Positions 62,665 to 64,000 of a stretch of 64,000 bases of DNA are shown one piece after another. Within the stretch, counting starts at the first letter, position 1. Each line of letters opens with the position of its first letter. The stretch comes from Mariniflexile sp044335535 (GTDB taxonomy: Bacteria > Bacteroidota > Bacteroidia > Flavobacteriales > Flavobacteriaceae): contig NZ_JBIQVZ010000006.1 of the NCBI RefSeq assembly GCF_044335535.1, forward strand, positions 62,001 through 126,000. Reading direction: 5' to 3'. The position numbers and the translations under genes are program-made. The notes under the pieces were generated by a model that ran no database searches, was not told where the DNA came from, and was given only the letters and a program-made list of their open reading frames with translations.

Positions 62665-64000
62665 ATGAAATATATAAATCATAAAATAATTATAATACTG
62701 CTTACAGCGAGTGTGTTTAGTACTAGTTGCGACAGTTATTTAGAAGAAGAAAATAAGTCTTCTATAACAATAGAAACAGCCAGTTCTGATCCAGAGACTT
62801 TCAATCAATTGGTAGCCTCGGTATATGAAAGAGCTAGAGAAACAACAACACATTACGTTCCTGATATGTACTATACTTTAGAAGATTTAGGGACTGATGT
62901 TGTAACCAGAAGGTCAACAATTACAGGAGTCGATGAAATTAATGATTATGTAAATATGAATTCTTTCACTTGGGCTGTAGAGGTATATTGGGCGAATCAA
63001 TATAGTATTATTGCCGCAGCAAATACAGCTATAGATAATGCAGATAATATTGTAGGCCTTACTGATAGTGAGAAAGCTATTGGTATAGGAGAAGCTAAAT
63101 TTTTTAGAGCTTGGAGCTACTTTAATTTAGTAGAAAATTATGGAGGTGTTCCTTTAGTTGTAAATCAAGTTACAACAGCTCAAACTATATATACTCGCGA
63201 GAGCGAAGAATCTGTTTATACACAAATAGTTCAAGATTTAGAAGATGCCTTAGCATCTGTTAATTCAACAGCAAGTGCATACGGCAGAGTAACTAAAGAT
63301 GCTGTAAGACACTTGTTGTCAAAAGTATTACTAACAAGAGGCTACAAATCTTTTGGTACATCTTCAGATTTTACAGAGGCAGCCTCTTTAGCAGAAACGG
63401 TAATAACTAATCATACATTGGTGTCTTCTTTTGCATCACTGGTTGATATAGGTAATCAAAGAAACTCAGAAGTAATTTTCTCTTATTTATTTGGAAGTAA
63501 TTCAGTAAGCAGAGGTTGGGGTAACTCTAAACATATGTTATATAAATTTAGATTTTATGATTATCCAGGTTTAGAAAAAACAGTACAAGGATTAGGAGGC
63601 ATGCCAACACCTTTTTATTATTCTCTTTTTGAAGATAATGATGAAAGAGCAACCGCTACTTTCACAAGAGTTAATTATGCAACAGAAGACTATGTAGGTT
63701 ACGAAAATGGTACACCTGTAAATGTTGTTGCTGGTGATACAGCAATATATTTTCCTAAAACTGTATGGACACCAACTCAGATTGCTGCAAAACGCTATAA
63801 GGTAATCAATCCAGGGACTTATTTTCAAAATGACGGTGTAACAAATACACATTTCCCTATGTTTACTAAATTTGATGATCCAACCATACCTTTTACTCAG
63901 CCAGATCAATCTTCACAGGGAGAACGGGATATGGTTATGATGAGATCAGGTGAAGCTTATTTAATTGCTGCAGAAGCATATTTGGAATTAAATAACACAA
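62665..64000 (+). CDS. SusD/RagB-type glycan-binding lipoprotein, cut by window end
   Basis: The frame is open from ATG 62665 to the last base (445 codons seen; the C-terminus is missing). The start gives 'MKYINHKIIIILLTASVFS' and the lipobox 'STSC' at residue ~22. 'GEAKFFRAWSYFNLVENYGGVPLV' (in two parts) and 'MMRSGEAYLIAAEAYLELN' are the tetratricopeptide segments of the family. It pairs with the SusC 26 bases upstream. The missing end should hold the RagB C-terminal signature. Confidence 0.92.
   Translation, partial: MKYINHKIIIILLTASVFSTSCDSYLEEENKSSITIETASSDPETFNQLVASVYERARETTTHYVPDMYYTLEDLGTDVVTRRSTITGVDEINDYVNMNSFTWAVEVYWANQYSIIAAANTAIDNADNIVGLTDSEKAIGIGEAKFFRAWSYFNLVENYGGVPLVVNQVTTAQTIYTRESEESVYTQIVQDLEDALASVNSTASAYGRVTKDAVRHLLSKVLLTRGYKSFGTSSDFTEAASLAETVITNHTLVSSFASLVDIGNQRNSEVIFSYLFGSNSVSRGWGNSKHMLYKFRFYDYPGLEKTVQGLGGMPTPFYYSLFEDNDERATATFTRVNYATEDYVGYENGTPVNVVAGDTAIYFPKTVWTPTQIAAKRYKVINPGTYFQNDGVTNTHFPMFTKFDDPTIPFTQPDQSSQGERDMVMMRSGEAYLIAAEAYLELNNT

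Overview
The window is low-G+C DNA from a marine-type Flavobacteriaceae bacterium (Bacteroidota). This rests on three SusC/SusD-type loci (two of them cut by the window edges), a hybrid two-component regulator of the PUL type, type IX secretion C-terminal sorting domains, A-rich rather than Shine-Dalgarno leaders, and TAnnTTTG-like promoter boxes. No rRNA, tRNA, CRISPR array or transposase gene was seen. Almost every gene is a carbohydrate-utilisation gene.

Layout. 1-509 is the tail of a SusD-like gene. 794-5718 holds a PNGase F-like N-glycan amidase, a small hypothetical, a FucP-type sugar/H+ symporter and a sialidase-fold protein. 6064-25456 is a core PUL: HTCS regulator, GH2 beta-galactosidase, SusC, SusD, two surface lipoproteins (DUF5000- and DUF4998-like), an FN3 lipoprotein with a metzincin-like zinc motif, and a second GH2. 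26237-36168 is a plus-strand run of GH43-GH43, GH31, GH43, GH43-GH43 and GH27, ending in a truncated GH43. 36488-42672 (minus strand) encodes two T9SS-secreted proteins, one of carbohydrate-binding modules only and one LamG/Ig/GH43/GH43. 43040-52971 (plus) encodes three large T9SS proteins: a GH128-like, a TIM-barrel with ricin lectin, and an FG-GAP/vanadium-haloperoxidase-like fusion. 53889-59434 is a GH89, symporter, NagB/PIG-L operon, followed by another SusC/SusD pair running off the end.

How they may work together (inference): PNGase F releases N-glycans; GH89, GH2, the sialidase-like protein, two symporters and NagB process amino-sugar-containing glycans; GH43, GH27, GH31, GH2 and GH128 dismantle a galactan- or arabinogalactan-like polysaccharide. 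Together they suggest growth on algal or plant glycoproteins such as arabinogalactan proteins.

Most unusual signal: a roughly 90-nt structured leader module. It begins with a tiny ATG mini-ORF and ends on the start codon of the downstream gene, held in a hairpin. It occurs before PNGase F (702-796) and before the GH27 gene (34210-34298), and as a tandem array of three 90-bp units plus a divergent fourth (25618-25997). Helices are kept by compensatory changes while an A-rich loop and a central AGGAGnATGATTAT-like segment are conserved. The window also has candidate HTCS direct-repeat operators at two promoters, several families of long intergenic palindromes, and at least five decayed gene fragments.
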